A DNA stretch of 64,000 nucleotides, taken from Verrucomicrobiota bacterium. GTDB lineage: Bacteria > Verrucomicrobiota > Verrucomicrobiia > Limisphaerales > J093. This document shows, in pieces, positions 38,818 through 49,001 of the stretch. Under the pieces are notes generated by a model. It was not told the origin of the DNA. It ran no database searches and saw only the letters and a program-made list of their open reading frames with translations. The position numbers and the translations under genes are program-made. The stretch lies in the NCBI GenBank assembly GCA_027493615.1, contig JAOSKK010000035.1:310001-374000 (forward strand). The letters are read 5' to 3'. Numbering within the stretch: position 1 is the stretch's first letter; every line of letters begins with the position of its first letter.

Positions 38818-39681
38818 TTACTTCCAGCTCAGGATGTTGTCCTTGTTGGCGCCGGCGTTGGCCCGTACGGAAGCATCGGCAAGGCCATCCGGACCGAGGG
38901 ACCAGGCAATGACGTTCGCCCGGACCTCGAACCGGTTGGCCGTGGTGTCGCCGGGTCCCACGGCGGGTCCACGATTGAGGCCGAAGAAGCCCAGATCGCC
39001 GGTCTGCATCGACACGCTCTGCATCCGGTAGAAGGCATCGCGGCAGCGGCCATCGAAGTTGAGGTCCAGGGTGATGATGTAGGGCCAGCCCCAGGGATCA
39101 CGGAGCACGCCGTCGGGTCCCACCCCGCCCCCCGCGTAGACGGTGGGTCGCCCGGCGGTGGGCGGGCGGGCGTAGCCCTTGTCCTGGAAGCTGTCGAGGA
39201 AGTTCTGTTTCTGCGGGTTGAGGCTGTGGTTGGGATTGACGGTGGCGGTGCCGTCGACGAAACGGTCCATGTCGCGGAGGATGGCGACCACTTCCGAGTT
39301 GTTGGCCTGCCAACCGCCGGAGTTACCGGTGTTGCCGATGGGCACGAGTCCCTGGCCGCGCTGGTCGGTCAGGGTGGGGGTAGCCGACGGGCCGGCACGC
39401 AGGACGGTTCCGAAAGTGAAATCCGGGCAGGTGTCAGTAATCGAGCTGCGGGTACGGGGCGAGGCGGGCATGCGGCTGTAAGTGGCCTGGTAGGAGTTGA
39501 CGGCGCCAATGATGATCTGCATATCCTTCTTGGCCAATGCAATGCGAGCCTTGGTCTTGGCCGTGGCCAGCGCGGGCAGAATCATGCCGGCCAGCACGCC
39601 GATGATGGCGATGACGGTCAGCAGTTCGATCAACGTGAAACCGCGCGGGCCACGGCCAGCGCAGAACGTGGGGACTTTCAT
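38818..39681 (-). CDS. Type II secretion/pilus pseudopilin, GspG-like
   Basis: The 287-residue product starts MKVPTFCAGRGPRGFTLIEL and has the prepilin motif GFTLIELLTVIAIIGVLAGM close to the N-terminus. The helix KDMQIIIGAVNSYQATYSRM PAS and the later DPWGWPYIITLDLNFDGRCR resemble major-pseudopilin folds. It ends SVRANAGANKDNILSWK. It is downstream of another pseudopilin and 18 nt upstream of the protein D frame. Confidence 0.82.
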   Translation of the reverse strand: MKVPTFCAGRGPRGFTLIELLTVIAIIGVLAGMILPALATAKTKARIALAKKDMQIIIGAVNSYQATYSRMPASPRTRSSITDTCPDFTFGTVLRAGPSATPTLTDQRGQGLVPIGNTGNSGGWQANNSEVVAILRDMDRFVDGTATVNPNHSLNPQKQNFLDSFQDKGYARPPTAGRPTVYAGGGVGPDGVLRDPWGWPYIITLDLNFDGRCRDAFYRMQSVSMQTGDLGFFGLNRGPAVGPGDTTANRFEVRANVIAWSLGPDGLADASVRANAGANKDNILSWK

Positions 39682-39906
39682 GGTTGCCAGGGAGTAGTTG
39701 AGAGGTTCCAGGGGTCCGGGAGGCGGAGTAGGAGTTCGGGGCTGGGGCGCCCCGGTGTCGCGGGGGCAGCGCGGATGAGGAATCGGCCAGTCCGGGCCGA
39801 GCGGCGACCGCGACGAACCGAAGACCGGTTGCTTGACCCAGCGGACGTCAGCCCAATCCACCGGGAGGTGACGCAGACGGCAAGGACGATGGGGGATTCT
39901 CACGGC

Positions 39907-40767
39907 TCACTCCTTCCAGTTCCCGAAGATTCGGTATTCGTTGGTGCCGTTGACGACGCGGCCCGAGGGCCAGAGGGCGAACAGATCGAACGTCGCCGGG
40001 TTGTTGGTGGGGCGCGTCGAGACATAGTGCCAGGGATTGATCCGCAGCAGCTTGGTGTCGCTAATCTTGCCCCCGAAGGCGAGCGGGGCACCCTGGACCT
40101 GCTCGGGGCGTTTGACGGGCCAGTCCTGCGCGGAGACGGCCAGCAACTCGATGTCATTGGCGCCGGCGAGGCGAATTTCCTGGCGCTGCCGGGGCTTGAG
40201 ATCACGCAGAAAGCTCCGGGGCTTCTCCGGGGAAACCACGGAGTTGACGAATCCCCCCGCGCCACTGAAGGCGGCGGCGATTTCGGCAGTCGTCAGGCGT
40301 TCGTCGTTGTCAGCCGTGGTGTAGACGCGGCCCTGATCGCCCGCGACCGTACCCACGAGCTCGTAATAGAGCGCGTGAATTGCCGGGTGGGCGTTCTCAC
40401 GGAGCCGGGTGACGGGGTTGACGCGGGAGTTGTCCGGAGGGTACTGGCCCAACTCGGCCTTGTAGTTCTCGATGGCGGTCACGAGCTTGTCGCGTTCGGC
40501 GCGAATTGAGGCCTCGCGTCCCTTGCGAACCGCCAGGCCGGCCACCGTGGCGCCGATGGCCGCCAGCAAGGCGATAATCGAGATCACGGTGAGAAGCTCG
40601 ATGAGCGTGAAGCCGCGCGCCGGCCGGGACCGGGCGCGTTGTTCGCTGTCTGGGGACGAGACGCACGCTCGCGAGCAGTGCTGTGGCCGGTTGGAAGCCT
40701 GCCCCACAGGGCTCACGGGGAACCCGTCGGTGAGCGTCGTGCGAACCGCCTGGGAGTTGTCACTCAT
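39907..40767 (-). CDS. Type II secretion/pilus pseudopilin
   Basis: The 286-residue product carries the prepilin motif GFTLIELLTVISIIALLAAI about 52 residues in, then the helix VRKGREASIRAERDKLVTAI ENYKAELGQYPP typical of GspG-type pseudopilins. It has a short C-terminal domain (INPWHYVSTRPTNNPATFDL). The leader is long, so the true start may be internal. It is the first gene of the run leading into the cassette. Confidence 0.8.
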   Translation of the reverse strand: MSDNSQAVRTTLTDGFPVSPVGQASNRPQHCSRACVSSPDSEQRARSRPARGFTLIELLTVISIIALLAAIGATVAGLAVRKGREASIRAERDKLVTAIENYKAELGQYPPDNSRVNPVTRLRENAHPAIHALYYELVGTVAGDQGRVYTTADNDERLTTAEIAAAFSGAGGFVNSVVSPEKPRSFLRDLKPRQRQEIRLAGANDIELLAVSAQDWPVKRPEQVQGAPLAFGGKISDTKLLRINPWHYVSTRPTNNPATFDLFALWPSGRVVNGTNEYRIFGNWKE

Positions 40768-40797
40768 GAGATCTGGCCAGGTTGACGTCCGGGCGGC

Positions 40798-41073
40798 TCA
40801 GCGTTCGCGCGCCTCCTGTTCCAACCGTTCGCTGAGCCACTGTTTGATCATGCTTTGATAATTGAGATACCGCGACCGCGCCAGGCGCTTGATTTTCGCC
40901 AACATCCGCGGGTCCATCCGCAGCGTGATGGTCACGGACTCGCTGGCTTCCGTGCTCGCGGCGACGGCGTTTTCCATCAGCCGCAGATCGATCCGTGTTT
41001 CCGCCCAGTAGGCCGCCTCGGCGGCCTCGTGGTCGAACAGCGGCACGTCTTCCCAGCGGGTCAGGACATTCAT
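40798..41073 (-). CDS. CopG/BrnA-type ribbon-helix-helix antitoxin
   Basis: The 91-residue product ends with a ribbon-helix-helix DNA-binding domain: ESVTITLRMDPRMLAKIKRL, then ARSRYLNYQSMIKQWLSERL. Its N-terminal half (RWEDVPLFDHEAAEAAYWAE) is the likely toxin-neutralising segment. It follows the BrnT-like toxin by 50 nt. The ATG at 41073 fits the antitoxin length; the frame is open further upstream. Confidence 0.78.
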   Translation of the reverse strand: MNVLTRWEDVPLFDHEAAEAAYWAETRIDLRLMENAVAASTEASESVTITLRMDPRMLAKIKRLARSRYLNYQSMIKQWLSERLEQEARER

Positions 41074-41123
41074 GGCCGGGGACGGCCGGCTCGGTGTGCC
41101 GCTCTGAGGCCCGTTCGACGCAT

Positions 41124-41411
41124 TTACTGGGCCAACATGTGATGCACCTTGCGCTGGTGGAAGAACTGCTCCTCCGGCGTGAACGGCCGGGCGAAAATGA
41201 CTCGAAAGATCTTGCCGTTGGTGCGGTAGAGGCTCCAGATGCCGATCCCGCCGGCCGAGCGGCCCAGGTTGAAGAACCGGGCTTGGACCGAGAACCGCGG
41301 AGAGTCCGGCATCAGACGGACCGCGAAGGGATCCTCGAAGGACTCCTCGATGTCCCGGGTCGTCAGCGAACCATCCAGTTCGAACGGGGGATTGTTCCAG
41401 TCGAACTCCAT
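41124..41411 (-). CDS. BrnT-like toxin
   Basis: The 95-residue product (MEFDWNNPPFELDGSLTTRD, then DIEESFEDPFAVRLMPDSPR and IWSLYRTNGKIFRVIFARPF) has the layout of BrnT-family RelE-fold ribonuclease toxins. These have an FxW/E N-terminus, a helix with EEAFxDP, and an RxxxKxxRVIxAR strand. It precedes its antitoxin, the BrnTA order. Similarity is moderate and the activity is inferred from family. Confidence 0.65.
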   Translation of the reverse strand: MEFDWNNPPFELDGSLTTRDIEESFEDPFAVRLMPDSPRFSVQARFFNLGRSAGGIGIWSLYRTNGKIFRVIFARPFTPEEQFFHQRKVHHMLAQ

Positions 41412-41442
41412 GTTGGCCTCGCGCGTGTATCAATCGCCCATG

Positions 41443-41459
41443 CAATGTCAGTACAATGT
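41443..41459 (-). promoter_or_regulatory. Candidate operator of the toxin-antitoxin pair
   Basis: Two direct CAATGT hexamers (41443-41448 and 41454-41459, plus strand) are spaced exactly 11 bp apart, one helical turn. They lie 32-48 nt upstream of the toxin start in a locally AT-richer segment. Ribbon-helix-helix antitoxins often bind such spaced half-sites, so autoregulation is plausible but inferred. Confidence 0.4.
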
Positions 41460-41884
41460 ATTTACGATGGGGTCTATGTACGCCCGTTCGGAGGATTGTC
41501 AACCGGTTTTCGCTGCCACATGTCCTCCTTCGGTTAAACCTGCAGCATTCGGTTGCCGCGGCACCACCAGGGCCTCACGCCACCGCCCGGCCACCGCTCC
41601 GCAAACCGAAACCTCAGGTGACCCCGTTGCAGTCGTTGGCGAGCGGTGCTCTTGACCACGCCGTTCCATGGCACTCGCTCATCGCAGACTGTCCCAGGCG
41701 ACCGCAAGCGGGACCGCACCGCCGCGGACCACCCGCCGTGGCAGCGAGACGATCGCTGGTGGGGCGCAGCGCAACCCGTCGCACGACCCGCCCGCCTCAG
41801 CAAGCCGGTTGTGCCCGCCAACTCCCGCCAGGCGCAGGGCGAGTGCGCCACCCGAAGGTCCGAGATGAGCCTCGCCGACCGCTG
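41460..41884. other. Gene-free stretch between the toxin-antitoxin pair and pilC
   Basis: I see no recognisable protein motif. Open frames on both strands are Arg/Pro/Ala-rich, typical of non-coding GC-rich DNA. The left end presumably holds the toxin-antitoxin promoter. Confidence 0.5.
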
Positions 41885-43248
41885 CTAATCACCGCCATCC
41901 CGGTCGCCGCCCGCATCGCCGCCCAGCTTGTTGATCATCTCGATCAACGGCAGGAACAGGGCAATGACGATGCTGCCGACGATGACCGCCAGGAAGACGA
42001 TCATGATGGGCTCGAGGAGCGAGGTCATGGCCGACACGGCGTTGTCCACCTCGTCCTCGAAAGTGTCGGCAATCTTCATGAGCATCTCCGGCAGGGCGCC
42101 GGTCTGCTCGCCGACGTCCACCATGCTGATCACCATCGGGGGAAGACATTGGATTGATCGAGCGGCACGGTGATGGTCTCGCCCTCCTTGACGCTCTCGT
42201 GGACCTTCGCCACGGCATTGCCGACGACCACGTTGCCGGAGGTTTCCTTGACGATGGTGAGGGCCTGGAGGATGGGGACGCCGCTGCTGACGAGGGTGCC
42301 GAGCGTACGGGTGAACCGCGCGATGGCCACCTTCGAGATCACGGGGCCGAGGACGGGCATGATGAGCTTGAACTTGTCAAAGTACCAGCGGCCCTTCTTG
42401 AGCTTGAGCAGGACCTTCAGCAGGATCACGAAGCCCACGATGCCCCAGATGACGGGGCCCGGGAAGGCGGGCAAGCCCCACGGCGCGTCGTCGCCGATCA
42501 GGATCGTGCGGCTCTTGATCATGTTGGCGAGGTCCAAAACGATCTGGGTGAAGCCGGGGAGCTTCGCGCCCTCGAGCATGTCCGCGAAGATCGACTCGAA
42601 CTTCGGCACGACGAAGATCATCAGGACCGCCAGGATGACGACGGCCACGATCATGACCGCGGCCGGGTAGAACATGGCGGAGACGACCTTGCCCTTGATC
42701 TTCTGGGCCTTCTCCATGAACTCGGCCAGACGGTTCAGCACCACCTCGAGCACGCCGCCCAGCTCGCCGGCCTTGACCATGTTGACGTAAAGGCGGTTGA
42801 AGATCTTGGGGTGCTGGGCGAGGGCTTCGGAGAACGTGCTGCCGCCCTCGATGGCGGTGGCGATCTCGCCGATGACGCGCTTGAGCGTGGGATGGCGCTC
42901 CTGACGTTCGAGGACGCGCATGCCGCGGAGCAGGGGCAGGCCGGCGTCGACCAGGGTGGCAAGCTGGCGGGTGAAGGCGGTCATCACCTTCGTCTTCACC
43001 TTGCCGCCCAACCCCGGGATCTTGATGTTGATGTCGAACGAACCCTTCTTCTTGCCCTTGGCGCCGGCGGCGGGGGCGGCCTTGGACTTCTTGGCGGGCT
43101 TCTCCTTGTCCTGGGCCTCAACGACCTTGGTGGGGAAGTAGCCCATTTCCTTGAGGCGACTGATGGCCTCGTTCTGGTTGCCTACCTCGAGGGTTCCCTT
43201 GGTCTCCTTGCCGCGGGAATCCATCGCCACGTAACTGAACTTCGGCAT
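41885..43248 (-). CDS. pilC: PilC/GspF-type inner-membrane platform protein (one frameshift)
   Basis: The product begins MPKFSYVAMDSRGKETKGTL and has two GspF repeats, the first around TAFTRQLATLVDAGLPLLRG and the second around RFTRTLGTLVSSGVPILQAL. Membrane segments include YPAAVMIVAVVILAVLMIFV and IVFLAVIVGSIVIALFLPLI. A missing base in 42138-42142 breaks it at NVFPPMVISMVDVGEQTG. Corrected length is 454 codons. A Lys/Ala-rich insert (about 45-70) follows the N-terminal domain. It recruits the assembly ATPases and lies 14 nt after pilB. Confidence 0.9.
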
Positions 43249-43262
43249 AACGAACCTCCAGA

Positions 43263-44962
43263 CTAGGTGTATTTGAGGACTTCTTCCACGGTGGTGTCGC
43301 CGTCAAAAATGCTGCGCATGCCGTCTTCCCGAATGGGGACCATCCCCAGCTCGATGGCCTTCTGGCGGATGACCACCGTGGGGGCCCGCTCGTTGACGAG
43401 CAACCGGATCGGGTCGGTGATCGGGAGCAGCTCGAAGATGCCCTTGCGGCCGCGGTAGCCCGTGTCGTTGCACTCTTTGCAGCCGCGCCGTAGTAGAACA
43501 CCTTGTCACCCAAGTCGTGGGGCGAGAGGTTGAGCAGGGAAAGCTGGGCCTCGGTGGGCTCGAAGGGCGTGCGGCACTTTTTGCAGATGGTGCGGACCAG
43601 CCGCTGGGCGAGCACCGCCAGCAGGGTGGAGGAGATGAGGAAGGGCTCGACGCCCATGTCGACGAGGCGGGTGACGGCGCCCGGGGCGTCGTTCGTGTGC
43701 AGGGTGCTGAGGACGAGGTGGCCGGTGAGGCTGGCCTGGATGGCCACCTGGGACGTCTCGAGGTCACGCATCTCGCCCAGCATGATGATGTCCGGATCCT
43801 GGCGGAGGAAGGACCGCAGGGCCTTGCCGAAGGTCATGCCGACCGCCTCGTTGACCGGGACCTGCATGATGCCTTCGATGTCGAACTCGACCGGGTCTTC
43901 CACCGTCAGCAGCTTCGAGTCAATCGCATTCACCCGCCTTAGACAGGAATAGAGGGTGGTCGTTTTGCCGCAACCCGTCGGGCCGGTGACGATGAAGATG
44001 CCGTTGGGCTGCTGGATGGCCTCGGCGGTGAAGTCGTAGATGTGTTTGGGGAAGCCCAGGCTCTCGAGTTCGAGCTGCAACGCCGAGCGGTCCAGCACGC
44101 GCAGCACCACCGACTCCCCGAACTGGGTCGGGAGACACGACACGCGCAGGTCCACCTGCCGGCCGGCCATGGTCATCGAGATGCGTCCGTCCTGGGGGAG
44201 GCGTCGCTCGGCGATGTCGAGATTGGACATGACCTTGAGGCGCGAGATGACCGGGAGGGCGAGGTGTTTGGGGGGCGGCGACATCTCGTAGAGGGCGCCG
44301 TCGACGCGGTACCGGATCTTGAACTCGTCCTCGAAGGGCTCGAAATGGATGTCGCTGGCGCGATCCTGGATCGCCTGGAGCAGGACGAGGTTGACGAACT
44401 TGATGATGGGCGCCTCGCCGGCGAGGTTGGCCAGGTCGATGGTGCCGGCTGAAACCTCGGAGACCTCGCGCGCGAGATCGTCGTCGATGCCCAACTCCTT
44501 GAGCAGGTCGCCCATGCCGCCGGTCTCGGCGGGATAGTGCTTCTCGATGAGCTTGCCGATCTGCACGGGGTCGGCGACCACCAACTGGACCTGTTTGCCG
44601 AGGGAGAAGCCGAGTTCGTCCACGACTCCGGCGTTGAGGGGTCCACCATGGCCACGCGGACGGTGTCGCCGAAGAGGGCCACGGGGGAGGCACTGGTACA
44701 TGCGCGCGGTGCCGGCCGGTATGGCTTCGATCAACTCGGGTGTGAAGTCCACCTCCGCGAGGTTGACCACCTCGGTGCCGAGGTACTCGGCGATGAGCTG
44801 GAGCTGCGTGTCGGTGTCCAGCAGGCCGTAGTCGGCGAGGATCTCGCCCACGGGCCGGCCGGTGCGGTTGAACTCCGCCGTCACTTCCTCGAGCTGCATG
44901 TCATCGATCAGTCCGCGGTCGCGGATGATCGAGATCAACGGGTGGGAGAGTACTTCAGCCAT
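43263..44962 (-). CDS. pilB: PilB/GspE-type assembly ATPase, second copy (three frameshifts)
   Basis: An N-terminal MshEN/GspE_N domain (MAEVLSHPLISIIRDRGLID) precedes the ATPase domain, with Walker A GPTGCGKTTTLYS, Asp box LLTVEDPVEFDIEG, Walker B DIIMLGEMRDLETS and His box THLxLSTLHTNDAPGA. A four-Cys zinc motif follows (ICKKC and GCKEC). Frame breaks are at 44683-44687 (extra), 44638-44641 (missing) and about 43492 (missing). Corrected length is 566 codons, ending EEVLKYT. It powers pilin or pseudopilin polymerisation. Confidence 0.9.
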
Positions 44963-44965
44963 GCG

Positions 44966-46071
44966 CTACGCCTTGCCCTCAATCTCGGCCACGGTCTTGC
45001 CCGACTCGAGCTCCTGGAGTTTCTGGAGGATGGTGACGGGGTCCTGGGACTTGGTGATGACCTCCTCCTGCGAGATCATGCCCTGCTGGTATTTGTCCAG
45101 GAGGAAGCTGTCGAGGGTGACCATGCCGTACTTGGCCCCGGTCTGGATGTCCGACTGGATGCGGAAGGTCTTGTTGTCGCGGATCAGGGCGGCGATCGAC
45201 GGCGTGTTGACCATGATCTCGAAGATGGCGACCCGGCCGGGTTTGTCGCAGCGGGGCAGGAGCAACTGCGAGATGACGGCCTGCATGACGGTGGAGAGCT
45301 GGATGCGGATCTGTTCCTGCTGCGTGACGGGGAAGGCGTTGACGACACGGTCGATGGTCTTGGCCGCCCCGGTGGTGTGGAGCGTGCCGAACACCAAGTG
45401 CCCGGTTTCGGCCGCGGTGATCGCCGCGTCAATGGTCTCCAGGTCGCGCATCTCGCCGACGAGGACGACGTCGGGGTCCTGCCGCAAGGCGCGGCGGAGG
45501 GCTTCGGCGAAGTTGGGCACGTCCACGTTCACCTCGCGCTGCGTGATGACGGCCTTCTTGTGCTTGTGGTAGTACTCGATGGGGTCCTCGATGGTGATGA
45601 TGTGGGCGTCGTCGCGCTCCTCGTTGATGATGTTGATCATCGAGGCCAGCGTGGTGGTCTTGCCCGAGCCGGTGGGGCCGGTGACGAGGATGAGACCCCG
45701 GGGCTTGTAGAGGAGCTCGCGCGCTGACGCGGGCAGGCCGATCTGCTCGAGGGTGAGCAGTTTGCTGGGGATCTGGCGGGCCACGATGCCGAACTGGCCG
45801 CGCTCCTTGAAGACGCTGACGCGGAAGCGGGCGAGTTCACCGAAGGCAAAGCCGAAGTCGGCGGTGCCGCGCTCGCGCACCTGCTGGACGTTCTCCTCCG
45901 AGGTGATGGTGCGCATCAACTCCTCGGTGTCTTCCGGCTTGAGCATCGGGCCTTCCACCTTGTGGAGAATGCCGTGCAGCCGGATGACGGGCGGCACCCG
46001 ACACGGATGTGGAGGTCGGCGGCGTTTTCCTGCACCACCAACTGCAACAGGTCGGACATCGAGTAAGACAT
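44966..46071 (-). CDS. pilT: PilT-type retraction ATPase (one frameshift)
   Basis: The start MSYSMSDLLQLVVQENAADL is followed by a missing base at 45997-45999 and then PPVIRLHGILHKVEGPMLKP. The ATPase core has Walker A VTGPTGSGKTTTLASMI, Walker B DVVLVGEMRDLETID, GTLHTTGAAKTIDR, and the PilT-type AIRNxK-like region IAALIRDNKTFRIQSDIQTG. Corrected length is 368 residues, close to PilT. It depolymerises pili. It lies between two PilB-type ATPases. Confidence 0.9.
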
Positions 46072-46163
46072 AGGCGATCAATCGACCTGCCCGTCCACCC
46101 CAGGAACCCCTGGACACGCGGCGGGCGAAGGAAGCTGGGGAGAGGAGGGCCGCACAACCGGGG

Positions 46164-47892
46164 CTAGTCGATGTCCATGGCCGTGGCCCGGATGACTTCA
46201 TCCGGAGTGGTCATCCCGGCGAGCACTTTGCGGGTGCCGTCTTCCCGAAGGGTGCGCATGCCCAACTCGCGGGCCCGGCTGCGCAGGACGGTGGCGGCGA
46301 CCTTTTCGTAGATGAGCTTCCGGACCTCGTCCTCGATCACGAAGATCTCGAAGATGCCCATGCGGCCGCGGTAGCCGGTCTTGTTGCAGTCGCCGCATCC
46401 CTTGCCCTTGCGGAACGTGGCCGAGGCGGCTTTCGCGGGGTCGATGGAGAGGGCGCGAAGTTCGTGCTCGGTGGGCTGGTAGGGCTGGAGGCACTTCTTG
46501 CAGATCTTGCGGACCAGGCGCTGGGCCATGAGAGCCCGGGAGGAGGAGGCCACGAGGAAGGGTTTCACGCCGATGTCGATCAGGCGGGTCACGGCGCTGG
46601 GAGCGTCGTTGGTGTGGAGGGTCGAGAAGACCAGGTGGCCGGTGAGCGAGGCGTTGATGGCGATGGTGGCGGTTTCGAGGTCACGGATCTCCCCCAGCAT
46701 GATGACATTGGGGGCCTGGCGGAGCATCGAGCGCAACGCCATGGCGAAGGTGAGCCCGACCGACTCGTTGACGTGCACCTGGTTGATGCCCGCCAGGACG
46801 TATTCCACCGGGTCTTCCACCGTGATGATTTTGCGGTCCGGACGGTTGATGTAATTGAGCACCGCGTAGAGCGTGGTCGTCTTGCCGGAGCCCGTCGGGC
46901 CCGTGACGAGCAGGATGCCGTCGGGCAGCCCGATGAGCCGCTCGAAGGTCTGCTGGTCGTCGGTGAGGAAGCCCAGTTCCGGCAGGCCCAGCTTGAGGCC
47001 TTCCTTGTCCAGGATGCGCATGACGATGCTCTCGCCGTGCGTGGTGGGGGAGACAGGAGACGCGCAGGTCGATAGTCTTGCCGCCGACCTGGGCCTGGAT
47101 GCGGCCGTCCTGCGGAATCCGCCGTTCCGCGATGGACATGTTCGACATGATCTTGAGCCGGCTGATGATCGAGGCCTGCAGACGCTTGGGCGGGCTCTTC
47201 ATCTCGTGGAGCATGCCGTCGATCCGGTACCGGACGCGGAACCGCTTGTCGAGCGGCTCGAGGTGGATGTCCGAGGCGCGCAGTTTGAACGCCTCGACGA
47301 TCATGGTGTTGACCAGCTTGATGATGGGCGCGTCGGCCTCGACGGTGGCGCCGTCGTCGGTCTGCACGGCCGCAATCCGGCCCACCTCGACCTCGCCCTC
47401 GGTGATGTCCTGGATCATCTTGGACACCGAGTCATCCCGGACGCCGTAGTACTTGCCGATCGCGTCCTGGATGTCTTCGACGGTCGCGACGGCGGGAATG
47501 ATCTCGGTGTTCAGGGTGTGCTGGAGACCGTCCAGCGTCTCGAGGTCGGACGGATCGGTCATCGCCACCACCAACCCGTGTTCCTCCTTCCGCACCGGCA
47601 CAACGTTGAACCGCTTCGCCACGTCCCGCCGCACGGTCGCCAGCACGTCGTCCGGGATGCGCATCTCGTTCAAGGGCACGAACTCGGCCCCGAAATGCGT
47701 GGCCTTGGCCTGGGCCACGATGGCCGCCGAAAGCACCCCTTGCGCGACCAGCGTGTCCACCACGCCCTCCCCGGTGCTGTCCGCCTGTTCCCGGACGGGC
47801 GCCAACTGTTCGTTGGTCACGTAACCCATCTCGATCAGGCTATCGACTAAGAAATCATCTCGCGCGGCCACGGTCTCAAGTGTTGCCGTCAA
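46164..47892 (-). CDS. PilB/GspE-type assembly ATPase, first copy (one frameshift)
   Basis: The product starts MTATLETVAARDDFLVDSLI with a GspE_N/MshEN domain (about 20-150). It then has the ATPase domain: SDIHLEPLDKRFRVRYRIDG, Walker A VTGPTGSGKTTTLYAVL, EDPVEYVLAGINQVHV, Walker B NVIMLGEIRDLETAT, and Cys motifs ICKKC and GCGDC. An extra base in 47046-47050 breaks it at CLPTTHGESIVMRIL. Corrected length is 575 residues. It differs clearly from the copy at 43263, so the two probably serve different filaments or states. Confidence 0.9.
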
Positions 47893-48023
47893 CGGATTGT
47901 CCGGTGACGAGTGCGTTCGACGGTAGGCAAACCGTCCACAATGTCAACGCGGCGAAAACAAAGCAGTCCCCATGCCGCCGTCGCTCACCCCGCCGCGCCT
48001 TGGAAACCGCCTCCCCGCGGCGG

Positions 48024-48734
48024 CTACGTCCACCGCGCCGGCCGGCTGTCGAGTTGGAAGACCTGACCCGACACATGCTTCAAGCTGCATAAAAAGACCA
48101 CGAAGCGTGCCACTTCCTCGACGGTGCTGCCCCGCCGCAGCAGGTTCGCCGCCACCAACGCGTCCAACACCTTCGCCTCCAGCCCGGCCGTCATCCCCGT
48201 AGGCAACACCCCCGGGCAAGACGGCGTTGACCCGGAGGTTCCTCGAGCCCATTTCGGCCGCCAGCGATTGCGTCAACCCGATCAAGCCCGCCTTCGCCGC
48301 CGCATAGTTCGCCTGCCCCCGCGGGCCTCGCCGGGCCGCGAAGCTGCCGAGATTCACGATGTGCCCGTCGCGTTGCCGGATCATCGGCCACACCGCGGCG
48401 CGGGCGCAGGCCATCGCGCCGGTCAGGTTGACCCCGATCACCCGGTCCCAGGCCGCTTCGTCGAGCCCCGTCACCAACCCGTCAGCAATCACCCCGGCGT
48501 TGTTGATCAGCACATCCAACCGCCCCCACCGCGCCACCACTTCCTCCACCACCCGCGTCGGCGCCTCCTTGGCCGTCACGTCCAAGGGCAGCGGCCACAC
48601 CCGGTCATGGCTCGCGGGCGGGGGTTGCAGATGGTAGCCAGCCGCCACCTGCCAACCCGCGTCCGCAAACGCCGCCACCAGTCCCCGGCCCAATCCCCCG
48701 CCGCTCCCGTGATCAACACGACTTTCGTCTCCAT
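48024..48734 (-). CDS. Short-chain dehydrogenase/reductase, FabG-like (two frameshifts)
   Basis: The start METKVVLITGA leads into the nucleotide-binding GGGLGRGLVAAFADAGWQVA after a missing base in 48695-48699. DVLINNAGVIADGLV, IVNLGSFAARRGPRGQANYA and the catalytic YAAAK follow. An extra base in 48209-48213 breaks the frame at VLPGVLPTGMT, and it then ends SLKHVSGQVFQLDSRPARWT. Corrected length is 236 residues. The substrate is not predictable; 3-oxoacyl carrier-protein or sugar/alcohol oxidation are options. Confidence 0.82.
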
Positions 48735-49001
48735 CGCCCACCTCACGTTCAACCACCGACCCCACCGCGCGCGAACCGCCCGCGATGCCGGACATCCCCC
48801 TGCGCAGGACCGCCGCCGCCGGTCCCTGGACCGGGCCGATCCTCGCACGGACCGGGCGGTTTCCGCCGGGACCTACGGCAACCCGGCCCGGGACACCAGC
48901 CCAAAGCGACTCTTGACGTCCCCCCAGGCGCGTGTGGTAACGAGCGCCCTGCCTGCAGCGGCCCGACCCGGGAAGGCCGGCGGCAGTGGCACCTGACACC
49001 C

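Noticed and set aside
37741..40509. Plus-strand open frame of 922 codons
   Set aside because: It is antisense to four prepilin-like genes whose motifs are clear on the minus strand.
48576..48848. Alternative start for the SDR gene 38 codons upstream
   Set aside because: The extra leader is Arg/Gly-rich without family similarity; METKVVLITGA at 48734 is the conserved SDR start.
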